From positions 1 to 22,744 of the forward strand of contig JAUIKZ010000011.1 in assembly GCA_030433125.1 (NCBI GenBank): a stretch of DNA of 22,744 nucleotides, in the 5' to 3' direction. Shown here piece by piece: positions 21,312-22,744 of this stretch; positions within the stretch are counted from its first letter, which is position 1; each line of letters begins with the position of its first letter. The position numbers were made by a program, and so were the translations under genes. The notes under the pieces are model-generated. The model did no database searches. It was not told the DNA's origin and saw only the letters and a program-made list of their open reading frames with translations. Source of the DNA: Alphaproteobacteria bacterium (GTDB lineage: Bacteria > Pseudomonadota > Alphaproteobacteria > UBA6184).

Positions 21312-22550
21312 ATGTTACATTATATTTCAATATTTAAAATAATGCAAAACACGTTTTCTAAACAACAGAAGAACCTTATTAACTTCACCCTAATTTTAGG
21401 GAGTGTTGTGGTGAACTCTGCACTCAGCATGATTAACCCTGTGCTGACTGAAATTATGCGAGAGTTTTTTGTGGAGGAGGCCGTGGCGTTGCAAGCTATC
21501 GGCGCAGGGTTCTATGGCACCGCCTGTGCAGGGCTGGTGTACGGTCCGCTTGCTGATGCCATCGGGCGCAGGCGTGTTTTATTGATAGGCATGTTTATTT
21601 TCTTGGTGGGCTCTATTTGGTGTTATGGCGCGCATACCATAACCGCTTTGCTCATTGCGCGTTTTGTGCAAGGGGTAGGGCTTGTGGCTTCTTCCATTAT
21701 TTGGCTCACCATTGTAAAGGATATATATAAAGGGAAAGAGGCAGTTAAAACACTGGGCGTTTTTGCTACCTCAATTTCTTTATCTCTTGCAATGGCGCCT
21801 ATTATCGGCGGTAAAATCGCCGTGCATTTTGGATGGCGAGGCATTTTTTTAGCGCTCATTTTTATGTCGGTGGTTCAGATAATTCTTGTGTACTTAAATA
21901 TTCCCGAAACGTTACCTGCCGCAAAGCGAAAGCCCATAAAGCTGCCGGTGATAATCAAAAATTATCTTAAGGTTCTGTCTACGCCCTATTTTGTAAAATG
22001 CGGTATTGTCAACGGCCTGACCATGGGGGCCTACTCAGGGTTTATTGCTATTATTGGTATGTACTACATACAAGAGTTAGGCATGGAGAAGGATGCGTTT
22101 TCATTACATCAGTTTATGATGGTGTTGACGTATTCGTTGGCGGCAATGGGTAGCCAGGTTTATGTGAAGGCCTTCGACACGGGCCCCACCTTAAGGCTGG
22201 GGTTGTTCATAACGGTGGTGCATGGGGTGTTATTTGGCATGCTGGCCTATTCGGGGGCGCCCGTTTTGATTACGGGGGCTTATTGCCTTTTTTCCGTTGC
22301 AAGCCCCTTTATAACCAGTGTTGTTACATCTAAGGGCATGGAGGTGTTCCCGCGTCTGAGGGGCATGGCCTCGGCTGCTTTAACAACCTTGCGCCAACTG
22401 ACATCAGCATTCGTTGTTACCTTGTTTGGTTTTATATATAATGAAACTATTACCTCCGTGGTATGTACGCAAATAGCCATGTGCGTTATTATTTTAGGCT
22501 TAGCCACATGGGTCATTCGAAGCTCTATTAGTGATTCCGAAGGTAATTAA
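21312..22550 (+). CDS. MFS drug exporter, Bcr/CflA-type
   Basis: A 412-aa proton-antiport major facilitator of the 12-TM DHA1 group. The loop 2-3 signature is visible as GPLADAIGRRRVLL (about residues 77-90). It is preceded by a TM1 (about residues 24-42) with an N-S-A-L-S-M-I-N-P segment and followed by an LIARFVQGVGLVASSI TM4 motif and an LAMAPIIGGKIAVHFGWRGIF TM5 motif C, typical of Bcr/CflA proteins. Length is normal. The start is uncertain: the ATG at 21312 adds ten residues to the ATG at 21342 (MQNTFSKQQ), which looks more like family members; neither has a Shine-Dalgarno. Expression would have to start within or after repeat copy 2. Substrate unknown. Confidence 0.88.
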   Translation: MLHYISIFKIMQNTFSKQQKNLINFTLILGSVVVNSALSMINPVLTEIMREFFVEEAVALQAIGAGFYGTACAGLVYGPLADAIGRRRVLLIGMFIFLVGSIWCYGAHTITALLIARFVQGVGLVASSIIWLTIVKDIYKGKEAVKTLGVFATSISLSLAMAPIIGGKIAVHFGWRGIFLALIFMSVVQIILVYLNIPETLPAAKRKPIKLPVIIKNYLKVLSTPYFVKCGIVNGLTMGAYSGFIAIIGMYYIQELGMEKDAFSLHQFMMVLTYSLAAMGSQVYVKAFDTGPTLRLGLFITVVHGVLFGMLAYSGAPVLITGAYCLFSVASPFITSVVTSKGMEVFPRLRGMASAALTTLRQLTSAFVVTLFGFIYNETITSVVCTQIAMCVIILGLATWVIRSSISDSEGN

Positions 22551-22617
22551 TATAATTTTGTCCTATAATTCAGATTGTACCTGTCTTTCAACCTGTGACC
22601 AAAATGCCTCAATATAA

Positions 22618-22744
22618 CAGGGCTGACGCATCTAAATTTTTTGCAGGAGAGAGAGGAGTGTTTCAGGCGAACGGGAAAGCTTAGTGATCATGCGTTTCAC
22701 TGACAGGGAGCCTTTATGCTGATTGATGAGATTGAGGCTCCATT
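22618..22744. mobile_element. Possible left end of an insertion sequence (partial)
   Basis: From 22618 the sequence begins CAGGGCTGACGCATCTAAAT, then a 98-bp untranslated stretch, then a ribosome site and a gene start. A CAGGGCTG-type terminus followed shortly by a transposase start fits my recollection of ISAs1-like elements, but the other end and the gene body are beyond the window, so this is a suggestion only. Confidence 0.3.
22716..22744 (+). CDS. Start of a gene truncated by the window edge
   Basis: An ATG at 22716 is preceded by AGGGAG with a 5-nt spacer, a strong ribosome site, and reads MLIDEIEAP before the window ends. Nine residues are too few to identify it. If the upstream 22618 motif is an insertion-sequence end, this would be its transposase. 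Confidence 0.45.

Noticed and set aside
21088..21342. Frame over repeat copy 2
   Set aside because: It lies on the palindromic repeat, lacks a ribosome site and is not kept as a frame in copy 1.
1..22744. CRISPR arrays, rRNA genes, toxin-antitoxin pairs or a replication origin
   Set aside because: No spaced direct repeats, rRNA sequence, DnaA-box cluster or convincing toxin-antitoxin pair was seen.

Overview
This window looks like chromosomal DNA of a flagellated Gram-negative alphaproteobacterium. The support is protein style only: a citrate synthase with the N-terminal pattern I associate with that class, a TraD-like protein (PF06412 type), a short flagellin, and the RsmI/LpoA-type gene pair. 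A host-associated or predatory lineage (Holosporales-, Rickettsiales- or Micavibrio-like) would fit the many orphan secreted proteins and the PAAR-like spike-tip protein. I cannot fix the genus without a search.

Layout. Positions 1-1119 hold the 3' part of a flagellin gene, converging through a shared terminator on a leftward operon (4317 to 1291): tRNA-Gly(CCC), rsmB, a HIT-family hydrolase, tsaB, rimI and a TraD-like small protein. The genes overlap or nearly touch, and the theme is RNA and ribosome modification. Next come a structured 143-bp intergenic repeat (copy 1), a leftward gene for an unrecognised exported protein of 504 aa, and a GC-rich, highly foldable intergenic stretch with a possible bidirectional promoter. 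Positions 6409-10626 hold a leftward two-gene RND efflux system (adaptor plus inner-membrane pump, no outer-membrane channel gene). It is followed by a leftward gene fusing a periplasmic solute-binding domain to a TRIC/UPF0126 membrane channel.

From 12.3 to 13.5 kb, a small secreted charged protein (+) converges on a DUF4280 PAAR-like protein (-), followed by tRNA-Glu(TTC) and a REP-like palindrome. Positions 13793-16797 hold a leftward cluster: an LpoA-like lipoprotein, rph and hemW. rsmI runs divergently and its 5' end overlaps the lipoprotein gene by 9 bp. A small exported protein (-) separates rsmI from an aspartokinase gene broken by a 5-nt deletion that creates TGA inside the nucleotide-binding loop. 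Then come gltA, a 78-aa single-TM protein, repeat copy 2, a Bcr/CflA-type MFS exporter, and what may be the left end of an insertion sequence with a gene running off the window.

The least ordinary content is the repeat pair at about 4.4 and 21.05 kb, whose sequence changes preserve base pairing. Next are the orphan PAAR-like protein, the receptor-channel fusion and the interrupted aspartokinase. Three genes (hemW, gltA and the PAAR-like gene) appear to use TTG starts. No CRISPR array, rRNA or replication origin was seen. All calls come from reading the sequence; no database search was run.
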